From: Cyrtodaria siliqua
Taxonomy: Eukaryota; Mollusca; Bivalvia; Adapedonta; Hiatellidae
Direction: 5' to 3'
DNA: 64,000 nt
NCBI GenBank assembly: GCA_037043455.1
Contig: JAWPHD010011472.1
Location: forward strand, 1-64,000
This document shows positions 33,210 through 44,984 of this stretch, piece after piece. The notes under the pieces are model-generated. The model ran no database searches. It was given only the letters and a program-made list of their open reading frames with translations, and was not told the DNA's origin. Made by a program: the position numbers and the translations under genes. How positions within the stretch are numbered: the stretch's first letter is position 1; every line of letters starts with the position of its first letter.

Positions 33210-33512
33210 CTACAATTTAAAATGTTTTTTCAACTGTAGGTATCGGATGTAATTTACTTCACTTCGACGTTCATAATTTAAAGGTAAATAACTGTCCTCA
33301 AATGTAAATCTAGTTGTCTCCTTTGGCTGAAAATGTTTAGCACATACTTTTATTTTTTTGGGCATGTCAAATTGATTAAATGGTTCGACGTAAAAGGCCA
33401 GCTCTTTTAAAAGGAAATTGTTCTGCGCCTGCGCATTAGCGCGTGATTCCCCCGATTGTGTTTTGTTTATAACGGTACTTATATAGGTAAACGGGTTGGT
33501 CTGAGAGTGCAT
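33210..33512 (-). pseudogene. Possible THAP-like zinc-finger fragment
   Basis: The minus-strand frame contains KKIKVCAKHFQPKETTRFTF followed by DSYLPLNYERRSEVNYIRYL. VCAKHF is like the C-terminal Cys-x-x-His-Phe signature of THAP domains, DNA-binding C2CH fingers shared with P-element-type transposases. The N-terminal CxxC half is not evident, and the upstream part (TNPFTYISTVINKTQ) does not resemble it. It could be an exon or a transposon relic. Confidence 0.28.
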
Positions 33513-33599
33513 GTTAACATTTCTAAACTATTTTTTCCTCTCCAATCGTCTGATGATAGTGTGTAGTGATTTATAAACTGGGGTCGAAAAATAATCACA

Positions 33600-35530
33600 A
33601 CATCGAGCGTTTTATTGATAATGACGAAATCTGGTGAATGACGATAACTGGTACACAACCAGTAACCGAGAGATCGGTTTACTTTATTCAAGAAACTCTG
33701 GCAAAGGCCTTAGAAGTATGAGATGTTATCGACGAAATTATGTGCTGACCAGTTTTCTGCAAAGTGGCGTGCAAAATTATCAAAACATTGAAAACGTTCA
33801 CTCAGTGTCTCTCAAATGTTTCACTCGTCTTATGTAAAGAAACTCGGCTTATGTAAATAAGCCAAACTCGGCTTATGTAAATAAGCCGTTACTCACTACA
33901 CATATTATTTCATTCCGATACAGTTTATACATACCTCTCCTCATTCCCGTTCAGACCATCGAACCAGCAGGACGTGTCCGTCTTCAATGGAGAGTTTCTC
34001 GACTATACCGACAACTCTTCAAGCGATGTTGACGCGTCCTGCAGGGGGATCCGGAACGTACTACCATCGTCGACCACCATCAACGTCGGGCCCAACGTCG
34101 GGCTCGTAGGATATACATCGAGCCGAACATCGAGCCGAACGTTGAAAGCGTTGAAGATTGTCATCTGCATTCGACATACGTTCCGATATGGTATACACCC
34201 CACACTAGGGTGATACCGTGGCCCTTCTCAGGGCCGTTTTTTGCAGTCTACTGGAACATAATCACCATGGACATACGTGGAGCCTACACAGATTGAACGT
34301 GAGCTTCGAGGCCATTGTATGGTATTCTAAGCAAGGCTAGACAATGGTTCCGGAAACATACAGACGGCTCACTTTGTTGAGATTCCACGTGCAACAACCT
34401 ACTGGGACTTAATCACCACGGATACATGACGGATACATGATCATGGAGCAGACACAGAATGGGGGACGCCGTAACATCACCTCCGCAAAAGTTGGGGAAC
34501 TTTCCGGGGGTCGTCAACCATTCTGCGTTTCGTTCTAGAACGTAAACCTCACGGGACCAACAACCACGGGATTCACAATCAACAGGATTGACCTACTGGA
34601 TAGGCTTCAAATCTACTGTGTCCTGATTGGTCGGGAGCTTCAAATCATCTTTTCGAGCCGACAATCGGATTGACCTAGTCACAATTCTGCAGGCAATCCG
34701 ATTGGTCAAAACTTCAATCTTCTTGAGAAAATTTAATCATCGTTGGAATTCTTCAATCAACTCTACTGCTGCTATCTACGATAAACTACTTTGGACGAGG
34801 GATGTTATTTACTTGGACTCTTCGGCAACCATAAACTTCTATTGAAAAGCTCGCCAAAATGACCAGTTTCAACACGGCGAGGATAAAGAAAAACTTAACT
34901 ACTACTACATACCTCTGTCGATGCATAAGTCCTGTTAATGTTATCTTTGTTCGTTAGTTGATGTTTTGGAAGAACGCTTCGTCTGCCATAAAATCGCGCG
35001 CCGGTCAGGTAAAAACCTATGTCGATATTTTTTCTCATCGTCAACAATGAATGGGACTTGGTTATCATTTTATTATATCCCTTTCGTCTAAAAACTTATT
35101 TACCTTTACATATATCTCGTATAATAGTGTGTCTTCAATTTCTTGCAACTGTGTTTTCAGATATCTACGTCATAGTATATATTCCCAAATGACGACATCA
35201 GTATTTATAGTCTTTTCTATTCGGGTATGGGTTTATTTTGACATAATTTTGACGGACCAATTTTGACAGGTTGGCGCACTTTCAGTTTGTGAAAATTTCA
35301 GTTTGTGGAAATTTCGCTTTACCCTATTTATATGACAAACATTTGAAACACGTAGATATTATGTCATGTTATTAGAACGATCCAAAATGTTCGTGTATCG
35401 CTTGCTTGTATATCAAACACTAGGGGTGTCAAATGTGTCCGTACAATTATTCTGAACGTCAGTTCAAGGACCTAACATTAACAAAGGACCAAACAATGAT
35501 TTTTTGGACGACGGTTAAATGAGGCAGGAA
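33600..35530. other. Unassigned region, locally GC-richer
   Basis: No convincing gene. At 33839-33890 AACTCGGCTTATGTAAATAA repeats two to three times and contains the dyad GGCTTA..TAAGCC. Between 33950 and 34860 the sequence is richer in G+C. It contains short repeats such as ACATCGAGCCGAAC and CACGGATACATGA but only short open frames. It may be an old transposon body; I could not place it. Confidence 0.4.
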
Positions 35531-35537
35531 TCTACAA

Positions 35538-35733
35538 ATGTCAGATGGACAAACCATATTGGATGAGTCAGTAATTATTGAAGACATTCCCGTCGGCATG
35601 GAGTGGAATGCCATCACAGACATTTACTAATTTGAAAAGTATTGATGAAGGAGATAAAGATACATGGTTCCCCTTCAATTCAAACCATACGTACATGATG
35701 ACAGTCTTGATAAACGCTCGTCTTCATAAAGTT
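35538..35733 (+). pseudogene. Candidate frameshifted exon, possibly transposase-derived
   Basis: One frame reads MSDGQTILDESVIIEDIPVG and continues to a stop at 35628. The overlapping +1 frame continues SIDEGDKDTWFPFNSNHTYM, MTVLINARLHKV to a perfect donor, GTAAGT at 35734, in phase 0. DTWFPF followed by a helical stretch recalls the PWYPF motif near the start of large transposase-related proteins in several animal and fungal DNA transposons. That resemblance is tentative. The frameshift suggests a pseudogene. 38426 provides a phase-compatible acceptor. Confidence 0.35.
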
Positions 35734-36111
35734 GTAAGTATTGTTTTTTATTTAAAATGATTAATAATTTATGGTAGTGCGCATACTCGCCTCTTGGTGG
35801 ATAAAATGCACGTCTATTATTACGAATGGCGATACACTTTTTGATATGCGCCATCCTACAATGGCATGCACTGTCCTTCGACAGCGTGGGTACATTTATA
35901 AACATCCGTATGTGAAAAAACAACACCCCAGATGACGAATAAATGGAACTAACTTGCCTCTCGACCCAGAAGACCTGGGTTTGAATCTAGATGATGTCAC
36001 GTCCCAGGTTTAAACATTTTTTTTATACCCCAGCATGGGTTCATTGGTTTCCATATAATTAAATCATCTTTTGTGACATGCCCACAGCTGCTTGACATGC
36101 GACAGCAGCCA

Positions 36112-38157
36112 GGTAACACCCAAAACTACCTATTTCCACCAAATCTACACCAAATCTACCCCTAAACATCACAAATCCACACAAAATCTACATTATACTG
36201 TAGTACAATGATGTAATTGTATCAAATATAACAAAAAAATAATCATTTTAGCAAAATAAAGATGTAGTTGTTAATTTGTTACGGATTACAATTTTCGCGT
36301 CATTTTTACACATCGTGATAACAACATTAGTTAATTGTACACACATTGTGATAACAACATGTAAAGTTGATGTATGACGCGTTGTAGTTAGTTTTTTTCA
36401 TTATTTATTGCTACATGATTTGATTAAAAAAATGTATGTGTTTGATTTTATTATTAAAATAATACATGATTTTATTCAATTGTTTTAGGTGTTTGTCTGT
36501 ATTAAAATAATAAAATGGGATGCAAAGTAACTAGCATTACGGAATATGTATTGACAATTTTGAAAGATATTTTCTTTCATATAATATATTGTTGGTCCTG
36601 ATTTAAACGTACAGATGATTTCAAAGCATGATGCCTGTCGTGACCCGGCATGAACCAAGTCCTTATCATAATGCCTAGGAAATCGTATATATTTCCCAAC
36701 ATCAATTAGGTCTGACCGTAGGTATTTCCATAGTTTTTTGTTAACACTATGTCAGATTTTATATCTTTCTCTGGTCAAGCCAGAAGACGGCCTAAAAGAG
36801 CCAGGCTCAATTATACTGGCAATGTAGATTGGTTGAACCCATGTGAAGCGTAGGTCTTCTACGATTGTCTGCAATATGTCGAAGATTCTTTCTACCGACG
36901 AGCGTGGGTTGATGTTGTTGCCACCCAGGTTGATGAATATCACAATGTGTGTAAAAATAATAGATGTTGTTATCACGATGTGTAAAAATAACGCAAAAAT
37001 GGTTCAAGGAGAAATCATGTATTTTTCAGAATTGCATAAAAAATGATTTTCTAGGCATTTATTTTGTTTGAATAGGTGAGTTGAACTCAGAAACGGAGAA
37101 AAAAATTGTAAATTTCATACTTTCAGACTATTTAAGAGTGTTTTTGGCAACTTTTCCTCAAATTTTCTGATTTTCTCTAAAACTGTGATATGTTTTGTTT
37201 TTTTTGGATTTTTTGTGAAAGATATATGGCAAAATGTGTGGTATACATACTCAGGGATGCAAAACAAAGCCACCAGAGTTGATTTGATGAGAAAATGTTG
37301 AACGGTTTCTGAGATATTGCTTTTTTTATTATTTCTTAATTTCACGACAAAATCAACTCGATTTAGTGCATGGTCAAGCGTAGGTAAATCGCAATAATTT
37401 CAAGACGAAGTCATTCGGCATTGCGAAACAAGTCAAAATGTTCTTTTATTAAGTTGTTGGGTTGAATCGACCAGTTTAATTAAAAAACATGACGCAAAAA
37501 TAATCCCTTATAAGTCTAATTACACTAAATCAACAGGATGTGCTCGCCTGGTGCAGTCGAAAGTAGTTCTGTATTAAAGACTGCTAATCTTTTTTTCTTT
37601 AAAAACTTTTTTTAGTGCAGTTTCCTGTTATTTTTTGGCTGTAACTGTATTCTGGACATGTTGTTAATATTTGAAAATGCAGCTCATCATGTTTTTGACA
37701 GTTTTTGATATAAATGTAGACAGGGTATGTAATTGCAAGGGGTAAAAATAGTGTTGACCTTTGACCCGGTGTTAATATACAACTAAAGAAATGTTTCTTA
37801 GAAGGTATTAAACCCCCTATTTCCTTGTTGATGTTTAATAGCAGACATGTTTATTTGCATGATAAAGTAAGTTTCTCAGAATTCTAACGAGGTTTGAGTT
37901 TTTAACAGGTTGTCAACATTCTAACTTTACTATGGAAGGGCAATGGAGACTCATTTATGCTATTATAACCTTAATCTGGTAACAAATTAACAACTACATC
38001 TTCATTTTGCTAAAATGATTTATTTGTTTGTGATATTTGATACAATAACATCATTGCACTACTGTATAATGTAGATTTTTTGTGGATTTGTGATGTTTAG
38101 GGGTAGATTTGGGTGGATTTGGTGGAAATAGGTAGATTTGAGTGTTTTGTGACACCC
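36112..38157. mobile_element. 2.05-kb TIR transposon with 9-bp target duplication
   Basis: CAGCAGCCA occurs at 36103-36111 and 38158-38166. Inside, arms of about 171 bp (36112-36282) and 179 bp (37979-38157) are inverted repeats. Shared blocks include CTACCTATTTCCACCAAATC, CTACCCCTAAACATCACAAA and AAGATGTAGTTGTTAATTTG. Nine-bp duplications with long TIRs are typical of Mutator-like elements. No transposase is recognisable in the ~1.7-kb interior, so it is non-autonomous. It lies between the candidate exons at 35538-35733 and 38426-38557. Confidence 0.85.
36760..36965 (-). pseudogene. Possible SGNH-hydrolase-like fragment inside the TIR transposon
   Basis: The minus strand reads HIVIFINLGGNNINPRSSVE, then RIFDILQTIVEDLRFTW, IYIASI and GLTRERY. 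A beta-strand followed by GGNN and a helix recalls the GxND block of SGNH/GDSL esterases, a domain sometimes carried by retroelements. The catalytic Ser block and the terminal DxxH block are absent. If correct, it is captured or relic coding sequence. The assignment is uncertain. Confidence 0.3.
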
Positions 38158-38425
38158 CAGCAGCCATCTAGATTTACATATTTTATACTTTATAAAGTGT
38201 TTTTTCAATGCGAAGTTCTTTTGGAGCCGTAAAACAGGATTTTATACTAAAAACAACATTGATAAATAACTGCATTTCCAGAATAATAATATGAGGTGTT
38301 CTAATGCTATTTTATGTAGGGGCTTGGGATTTAGATTACTAAGAAGCAAGTTGGGTGTTTGGTAATGCTATTCTATAAATGTAGTAAATAATATTATTAA
38401 ATCCATGTTTTTATCACTATTTCAG

Positions 38426-38557
38426 GAAGAAATTGTAAAAGTGAAACAACTGATTCGAGTGGCTGGTTCTAATAATGTGGTTGAAATTGCAGTTGTGTTA
38501 AAGGCACAATATGGGGGACAACTAATTGGGCACACGGGTTTAAGTGAAGTTGTTTAA
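38426..38557 (+). CDS. Candidate exon after the TIR transposon
   Basis: TATCACTATTTCAG is a good acceptor ending at 38425. The frame reads EEIVKVKQLIRVAGSNNVVE, IAVVLKAQYGGQLIGHTG for 43 codons to TAA, with a possible donor at 38538 (ACGG|GTTTAAG). The phase matches the donor at 35734. Composition is coding-like and no repeat is involved. I do not recognise the protein. With the frameshift upstream the gene may be dead. Confidence 0.4.
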   Translation, partial: EEIVKVKQLIRVAGSNNVVEIAVVLKAQYGGQLIGHTGLSEVV

Positions 38558-38559
38558 GT

Positions 38560-39400
38560 GAAGTTCCGATGATGAGATATACTGTATGTGCCAGTTGGTG
38601 CAGTTATCCAGTGCCTTCGTGTAATTCATGACCATTCTGGGGAAGATGCAACATGAGCATATGAGAGAAGGGAATAGACAGTTTAAGAATGAAAACGCAA
38701 CAACAACATAGAGCAAAGTACATCAAATAAGGAGGATCACAATTTGTTTTTCATTAATATGTATAGACTGACTCATAGTGAAGACAAAGATGCATGTTTA
38801 AAGGGACTGGAGGCAACCTGGAACAATTACCGTAGTCCATACAAAAACAATTTATAAAACAACCATAATGTTATAATGTTATTCAGTTTCATATTAAATA
38901 TATAAAAACATTTATTTGGACTTCATGTTCTCTCCAAATATAATTACTATTTATGAAGTCATTGTGTAAGCTATGCCAATTTTTTACTTAAAGTTAAGTG
39001 GATTGGCAGTTCCCGCTCGATATATTGTCAGATTATTTTAATATTTGTACACAAGGCTGCTTATCACTGGACAGGGTCCGACAAATCACATGCCCGGAGC
39101 ATGCGGGCTATCAAAAGTTGGATGTCCGGGCTACCAGAAAGTCCTATTGAGTCGGTCAGGTACTACAAATTTACATGTGTAGTAGCCCGTCATTAATTAC
39201 TGATAAGACCAGATTTTAGCTCTAATCAACATCACTGTTTTGACAGCTAATTATTCAAGATAGATTTAAATCCATGCGTCGACATTGGAAGAATGGTTTC
39301 GTTACCCAGATAACTCGAATAATTATTTAAAAACCAACTCAACCCCACCACCCTCTTCCTATCACAATGACCATTGTTTATGTTAGTTTTAAAGATCCTG
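38560..39400. other. No gene seen
   Basis: AT-rich spacer. It includes TTTAAAGGGACTGGAGGCAA at about 38798, probably the end of another small element, and a GC-richer block at 39070-39190 (GCCCGGAGCATGCGGGC). Confidence 0.4.
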
Positions 39401-39523
39401 TCAGGGCTATTCCATTAAAACATACATGTGACCCCAGGAAGGCACTTTTGAAATTGAACACCCATTCATAGATGCAAAGTTGAGTTTAAAGAACCAAATT
39501 TCAGAAAACAGGATTCACCCATA

Positions 39524-40229
39524 CAGGGATGGAAACTAACGGTTGCCCGTTCGCCCGGGACGACTAAATTTCAAGCTGGGCGAGTAGATTTCATAAGTCG
39601 GTAGTCAGCCCGGGCGACTAGCTTTTTCGACAAGCTTAAGTCGATTTCCTCGGCATTATTCGTCAATGCGTTTACCCGTCTCGCATTTTTTGACCGAAGC
39701 CAATGAAATTGCATCATACAACCAGTTATCGACCAGCAGCCAATGAAATCGCTCGTTACATATTTTTCTTTACAATATGGCTGCGCCTGTGTCGTGACAA
39801 TAACAATGCGCGATACTTAGAGAACGTTGATTGCCCAAGTCAAGGCCCCAATCCAGGTGAAAAAAGAAAGTACAATCAAGAGTACGATAACTCTAAACGT
39901 AAACATGAATTTCAGTCGGGATGGACAGAGAACAGGCCTTGGTTACAAAATACGGCGAGGGATATGCAATGTCAATATTGCATTGCGCAAGGTCTTCAAA
40001 ATTCTGATTATGAGTCTGACATTGATGAGCGTGCAGTTTTCACGCGTCTTTTGTGTTTTAATGAAAGAGATTAAATTTGTTAAAATCATGTTTGTTAATG
40101 TGTTTGTTAGTGTGACGAAAAGAAAAATACAGAAAATCTGGGCTCATAAATTTACAGCTGGGCAACCAAAATCCAGAAGATGGTTGCCCGTTTGGGCAAC
40201 CAAGCTTTAAAAGTTAGTTTCCATCCCTG
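39524..40229. mobile_element. hAT-like element with 17-bp TIRs
   Basis: CAGGGATGGAAACTAAC at 39524 and GTTAGTTTCCATCCCTG ending at 40229 are a perfect 17-bp terminal inverted repeat. CCCATA flanks both sides (39518-39523 and 40230-40235). A subterminal repeat, GTTGCCCGTT, occurs at both ends in inverted and direct form. Length is 706 bp. It is too short to encode a whole transposase. Confidence 0.82.
39703..40074 (+). CDS. Zinc-finger ORF in the hAT-like element (transposase N-terminal remnant)
   Basis: 123 codons from ATG. The centre has KRKYNQEYDNSKRKHEFQS, GWTENRPWLQN and MQCQYCIAQG. The pattern F-x-x-x-W...PWL...M-x-C-x-x-C is the start of TTF/BED-type fingers of hAT transposases and their domesticated relatives. 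It would bind the element ends. The family's catalytic RNase H-like fold and dimerisation domain are missing. The second half of the finger is not seen, although the frame ends in a normal stop. This could be a deletion derivative that still encodes an end-binding protein, or neutral debris. Confidence 0.5.
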   Translation: MKLHHTTSYRPAANEIARYIFFFTIWLRLCRDNNNARYLENVDCPSQGPNPGEKRKYNQEYDNSKRKHEFQSGWTENRPWLQNTARDMQCQYCIAQGLQNSDYESDIDERAVFTRLLCFNERD

Positions 40230-40299
40230 CCCATAGATGTTTATGACATTGCCTTCCTGGTGTCCCAGGTATGTCTTAATGGAATAGCCCTCAAGAAAT

Positions 40300-40735
40300 A
40301 ATTAACAGGATGGACGTACAGTTCGTCAGAAAAAATGAAAAAAATAAATGGTCTGAAAATGCAATAAAATCCGAAGTGGGGTAGGAGATTTATAGGGGTA
40401 ACATATTCCCAGCAGAGATGTTGCGCCCTTGTTTTAATTTGTTATACAAAATATAAATACATGTATACTATTTGAATTGACTTTACATGTGCGATTTCTT
40501 TCGCTTGAAGTATACATACATTTAATCTAAGCTAAAAATCATGAAATCTACGAACGTCAAGAGCCTCCCTGACCAAGGGGCAGTTGCCCCTTGGAACCCC
40601 ATCAAATTCATCCAGCTACACCCCTGATTAAATAATGGCTCGAGAAATATAATTTCCAGGCAGGGAATATGAACCTGTTTTCCTTGTTAACTATATGACA
40701 TTGTAATTCCAATTACCAACATAATTTTAGTAGAA
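40300..40735. other. No gene seen
   Basis: Spacer. CAGCTACACCCCTGA at about 40613 resembles the end of another hAT-type MITE. Confidence 0.4.
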
Positions 40736-40770
40736 AGAAAAAACAAAAACACGAAAATGACGCCACGTAA

Positions 40771-41220
40771 AAATATAACACAGCAACAAATTTTTTCAAA
40801 GATTTTGCCCAATTTCTTTCGACATGTGGTGAAAAAGAATTTAATGAGAAAATTAACTGTTTGACTGACTTAAAAAAATCTTGGCAATCAACCAATTTAA
40901 GAATTCCACAAACACAAACAAGTGTCGGTTTTGAACAAGCATTTGATTCCAGAAAGGAAGAGGTAATGGATGTGGAACTAGAATTTTCGCCAATAAAAAC
41001 AGCATCTTCAACACATACAATTCCAACAACACATGAAAGTCTGACAACATCAGAAACACATGAAAGTCTGACAACACATGGAATTCTGACAACACCAGAA
41101 ACAAATGAAATTAAAACAACACATGAAATTCCAACAAATAGAATTCTGACAACACCAGAAACAAATGCAATTAAAACAACACATAAAGAAAAAAGTAAAG
41201 AAAAAAAGCAATATATATAA
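40771..41220 (+). CDS. Thr-rich open frame of unknown origin
   Basis: A frame without an ATG at its beginning reads NFFKDFAQFLSTCGEKEFNE, KINCLTDLKKSWQS and VGFEQAFDSRKEEVMDVELE. A Thr/Glu/His-rich repeat follows (THESLTT, ILTTPETNEIKTTHE) to TAA at 41218. An ATG in another frame at 40765 (MTPRKNIT) would need a shift at the T-run near 40792. The antisense 218-codon frame is a shadow of this Thr-rich repeat (ACA/TGT). It could be an exon or an ORF1-like relic. I do not recognise it. Confidence 0.3.
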   Translation, partial: KYNTATNFFKDFAQFLSTCGEKEFNEKINCLTDLKKSWQSTNLRIPQTQTSVGFEQAFDSRKEEVMDVELEFSPIKTASSTHTIPTTHESLTTSETHESLTTHGILTTPETNEIKTTHEIPTNRILTTPETNAIKTTHKEKSKEKKQYI

Positions 41221-41356
41221 TATTTATTATTTATTTCAACTAGCAAGTTTTTTCCAAAATATAATATACAATTTAAAAAATACCTGCAACAAACAAGTAT
41301 AAAACTAATCTCCTTATTGACACTTATTACTTGATACGTTTCCCATTCTATTATAC

Positions 41357-41450
41357 ATATACGTGTCACTAGACAGGTAACACGAATAAACGTATACGTG
41401 TCACTAGACAGGTAACACGAATAAACGTATACTTGTCAATAGACTCGGCC
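41357..41450 (+). repeat. ~39-bp tandem repeat, 2.4 copies
   Basis: ATACGTGTCACTAGACAGGT plus AACACGAATAAACGT repeats almost exactly. Confidence 0.9.
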
Positions 41451-41574
41451 ATCAAAATATTATAAACTTGTAATATGAAATGTGTATATAAAACTCGCAC
41501 TCTAAGAGTGTTATAATATGGTATAAAAATCAAATAGCATGTAATAAAAAGATAAATTTACAGTTACAAATTAC

Positions 41575-41935
41575 AGTTCTCTGTTTTATTTTTTTCACGT
41601 GAAATTCACGTTTAAAATAAATTCATGTTACTTAATGGTTTACATTTTCACATGAATTTCATGTGAATTTCACGTTGTTTCTTCACATGAATTTCACGTT
41701 GAAAATAATTTAACGTTAGTTAACGTTAGTGAATTGTTACCTTTTCATGTGAATTTCACGTGAACTTAACGTGAATTTAACGTGAATTTCACGTTATTTT
41801 TTTTCACATGAATTTCACGTTGAAAATAATTTAACGTTAGTTAACGTTAGTGAATTGTTACCTTTTCATGTGAATTTCACGTTATTTTTTTTTCACGTGA
41901 ATTTCACGTTAAGGAATTTTGGTATTATATGACGA
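41575..41935. repeat. Palindromic AACGTGAATTTCACGTT array (copy 2)
   Basis: The dyads are the same as at 20086-20745. Here an internal ~100-bp block (TTCACGTTGAAAATAATTTA, ACGTTAGTTAACGTTAGTG) is itself duplicated. The right flank TTAAGGAATTTTGGTATTA is the inverse of the left flank at 20090. Confidence 0.85.
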
Positions 41936-42930
41936 GACTTTAATAAACTATAAAACCTGTGTATATCCACAATAAAAGCTGTTAAAACGTACAAGGTCAC
42001 ATCCTATATCCCATTTCAATGGCGTATATTTACGTACGTAGGACTTCAAAGGTATAGTTTATACAAATATCAAAAGATTAGGCAAACATTGTTATTTTAT
42101 CCTACGCATGTATACACGGTAGATACTTCATTGTATTGTTAGGATGAGAATAGACCAGGAAGTCTTCCTTAAACTGAATTGAAAGAGGTTGTGAATGAAA
42201 TTGACCAACTATGATTGAAGTGAGTGTGTCGTTAAAAAGAAAATGTAATTTGAAGGTACCAGGATGTTTTTTACAAAGATGTAGAGCTCAGGCTAACATT
42301 CATTTTGTTTCGTAAGATATCGTATATACGAGTAATTAGTATCGTTATACCTGCATACTTTAAATGTCTAAGTTCTCACGATTATTTATTTTGGATTTTA
42401 CAATGCTTCATCTAATCATCAGATATGGTATAGATCTAACAAATATCTCTTAATAACACCTGAATTATATAATAAAGCATTAACTCAAGTCAGTGTTTAT
42501 ATAATTAAACACGGTTAAAAACAATGAGTACATTTTAAAGGGCATTTCTCTATCAATAAGGTTGACTCACACACATTTTCTGATGAGAGTAATTGATCGA
42601 TACTTATATAGATGCCTGTGAATTCGTCTTATACATTCATACACAATCAGAGTCTCATTTAGCCATTATCCTAACACGGAAGAGGCTATGTATATTACCA
42701 AATGAGGAGTATTTATTTCTGTGTTTTGGATTCCTAAATTACATACAAATCCGTAAAAGCCCTCTTTATTTCGAATTCTAGTGCCTGCACCACCACAAAC
42801 ATCTCCAAGCTTTTAACTTCCTGTCTTTTTGCCGTTAAAGATCCCGTTGAACAATATTGTACTAATTATGAAAACTCTGGGGTTAATTTGTTTGGGTATA
42901 TTACAATAAAACCGAGTTTGCTACTTTTAT
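41936..42930. other. No gene seen
   Basis: AT-rich sequence without a supportable gene. Reading frames are short and not family-like. Confidence 0.45.
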
Positions 42931-42934
42931 CTCT

Positions 42935-43440
42935 TGTTTGTGTTTATTGCTTCCAAGGGACCCCTTTTCAGTATGTATTATTATTATTAACCCAGAGACA
43001 AGTACATCTGTCCCAAGAGAACCTCTATCATATCGAGGCATTGCGCTCGCATCATCAGTGTATAAATTATATAGTTCAATTTTGAATACTAGACTAACGA
43101 TATGGACCGACTTAAATGACAAAATTGCCGATGAGCAAACAGTTTTAGAAAAAAAGCTTAACACTACTGATCATTTATTCTCTTTAACGAATATTATAGA
43201 TATTAGAAACAAGTTAAATGTTATCAACATGCTGTGCATTTAATAACTTTCGAAAATAATTTGATTTCATAAAGAATAAACTTTAAAACAAAAACGTCTG
43301 CAAGATACTGGTGTTTCATATAAGATGTTGACAGCAAATCACTCTATTATATACAATAACACATCTACTAACTGGTTTAGTGTCAATTCTGGACTGCGGC
43401 AGAGGTGTTCCTTGTCGCCAATTCTCTTTAATGTCTCTGT
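42935..43440 (+). pseudogene. LINE reverse-transcriptase fragment
   Basis: The translation shows PLSYRGIALASSVYKLYSSI, LNTRLTIWTDLNDKIADEQ, LNTTDHLFSLTNIIDIRNKL, then after a deletion NWFSVNSGLRQRCSLSPILF. These are RT motifs 0-2 and B of a non-LTR element (compare SYRPIAL, QNGFR, GLRQGCSLSP). Motif A and the catalytic ADD box are missing. It is a truncated relic. Confidence 0.78.
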
Positions 43441-43449
43441 ATATTGTTA

Positions 43450-44980
43450 TATATTGGTACATTTTCAATTTCTTTTGTTTTCTTACTTAATTTTTGATTC
43501 GGTGGTTCCACTACTCCGGCCGATAAAAGGCTCTGAGTAAAGGTTTCTGCTCAAACCCGGGCTAGAGGGCGTGAGCGGTAGCTAGCATATTTCACTACCG
43601 CTCATGAACAGTCTCAATCAAACCGAGACTGCAATATTTCGTATGTGTCGTGCTTGGCCGTTTCCAAAGGTCCATTATCATACTCTTTTTTTATAGCACA
43701 GTGGCGTTGCGTGTGCAGTGTGGCGGCAGTAAAACGTCTCCCCGCGCTTGCAATCAGTACTGTTATTCATTCAATTCATCTGTACTGTAGTCCAACCACT
43801 TACCAACGTATTAGAACCCGCAGCCCTACACAGCGACTTGCCCAATAGTAGACGTCTTAGCCTACGCAGCCACCTAGCCAACGTAAAAATTATTTATTTC
43901 GGAAACCGGGTGATACTAAGGCCTTTCTCTTGAACGCGGCGGATATCTTCGGGCTTTTCTGTCAAATAACGACAACCATAGCGTATAATGATACGATAGA
44001 GGATTCACATAACATGATTATAACCACAGGTACCTATACAAACATTTACCCTAGAAATATGTCCGATCAGTACTGATATAATGAATTTAGAATATACTTA
44101 TTTATTATTTGAGAGTATTAAATTCATAATGTACGTAGTACGTAATTCTGTATCTTAAGTATATACACAAGTTCATTAACAGAACGCGGTCATTCAAAAA
44201 CATGTAACAAATTGAAAATAAACAAACATTTTAAATGTGTGTTTTCAGACGTAATAAGGCAAACACACTACCTATGTTTAAAATCTGATTCTTACCCGAC
44301 TGTAAGAGTCTTTCTTTTTACATGGCCATCGATGTATATCATATCGGATAATAGTGTGTGGAGGTTTACATATTAAGTGTCAAATATATTTTACCTGTAC
44401 GTATATATCACAAATGACGTGAACGCATCAACAGAAACATCGTGTAATATAATACATTTGTATAACTGGATTTGTTAAAATAAATATTGACGTGTTATAC
44501 GCCAAAGTATGATATAAAGGTAAGATACTTGTAATGCAGTTGTGTGAGAGAATTAAAAGTTTGTTGTGGTGAAATTTGATCATATCTTTAAACATATTTA
44601 TTAATGGCTAGTGGTCAAACGAATTGTAAAAATATTTAGATGTGCGCAAGTGTAATTTAAAATACAAAAACGCACGAAGTCAAGGCGGTACCGATACCGT
44701 TGTAATTATTCTTCTAGATATTTTTATTTTGTGTTTGTCTTAAATGAACCTAATGTGCCGTGTTGCACTTCATTTTTAGACGAAAGACACTTGCTAATCA
44801 GAGACATTCAGTTATTGCGATCGTCGTCATTCCTACAGCAATTCAGCATGGCCAGTGTTAATTAGTTCACCTTATTATTTCGGCAACTCGCCACACGTCA
44901 TCAAAGTCGTCAATAAACAGTCGTCAATATCATTCGTTCTCAAATGAAGTGTATCTAGATATATTGCCATTGAAATTAAA
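43450..44980. other. No gene seen
   Basis: Spacer with a short region of mixed composition at 43500-43920, mostly short frames. Nothing assignable. Confidence 0.4.
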
Positions 44981-44984
44981 ATCT

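Larger units (their letters stand above)
39403..40291. mobile_element. Outer inverted-repeat element hosting the hAT-like insertion
   Basis: AGGGCTATTCCATTAAAACA at 39403 and the complement of TGTCTTAATGGAATAGCCCT ending at 40291 form the ends. The similarity extends about 55 bp inward (CCAGGAAGGC / GCCTTCCTGG). The hAT-like element occupies most of its interior. Confidence 0.7.

Noticed and set aside
33974..34213. Possible exon with 79 codons
   Set aside because: No convincing splice sites or family similarity; peptide repeats (SSRTSSRT) come from a short DNA repeat.
40713..41369. 218-codon minus-strand frame with apparent hydrophobic segments
   Set aside because: Val/Leu/Ser runs are the antisense of a Thr/Glu-rich repeat on the plus strand; no family features.
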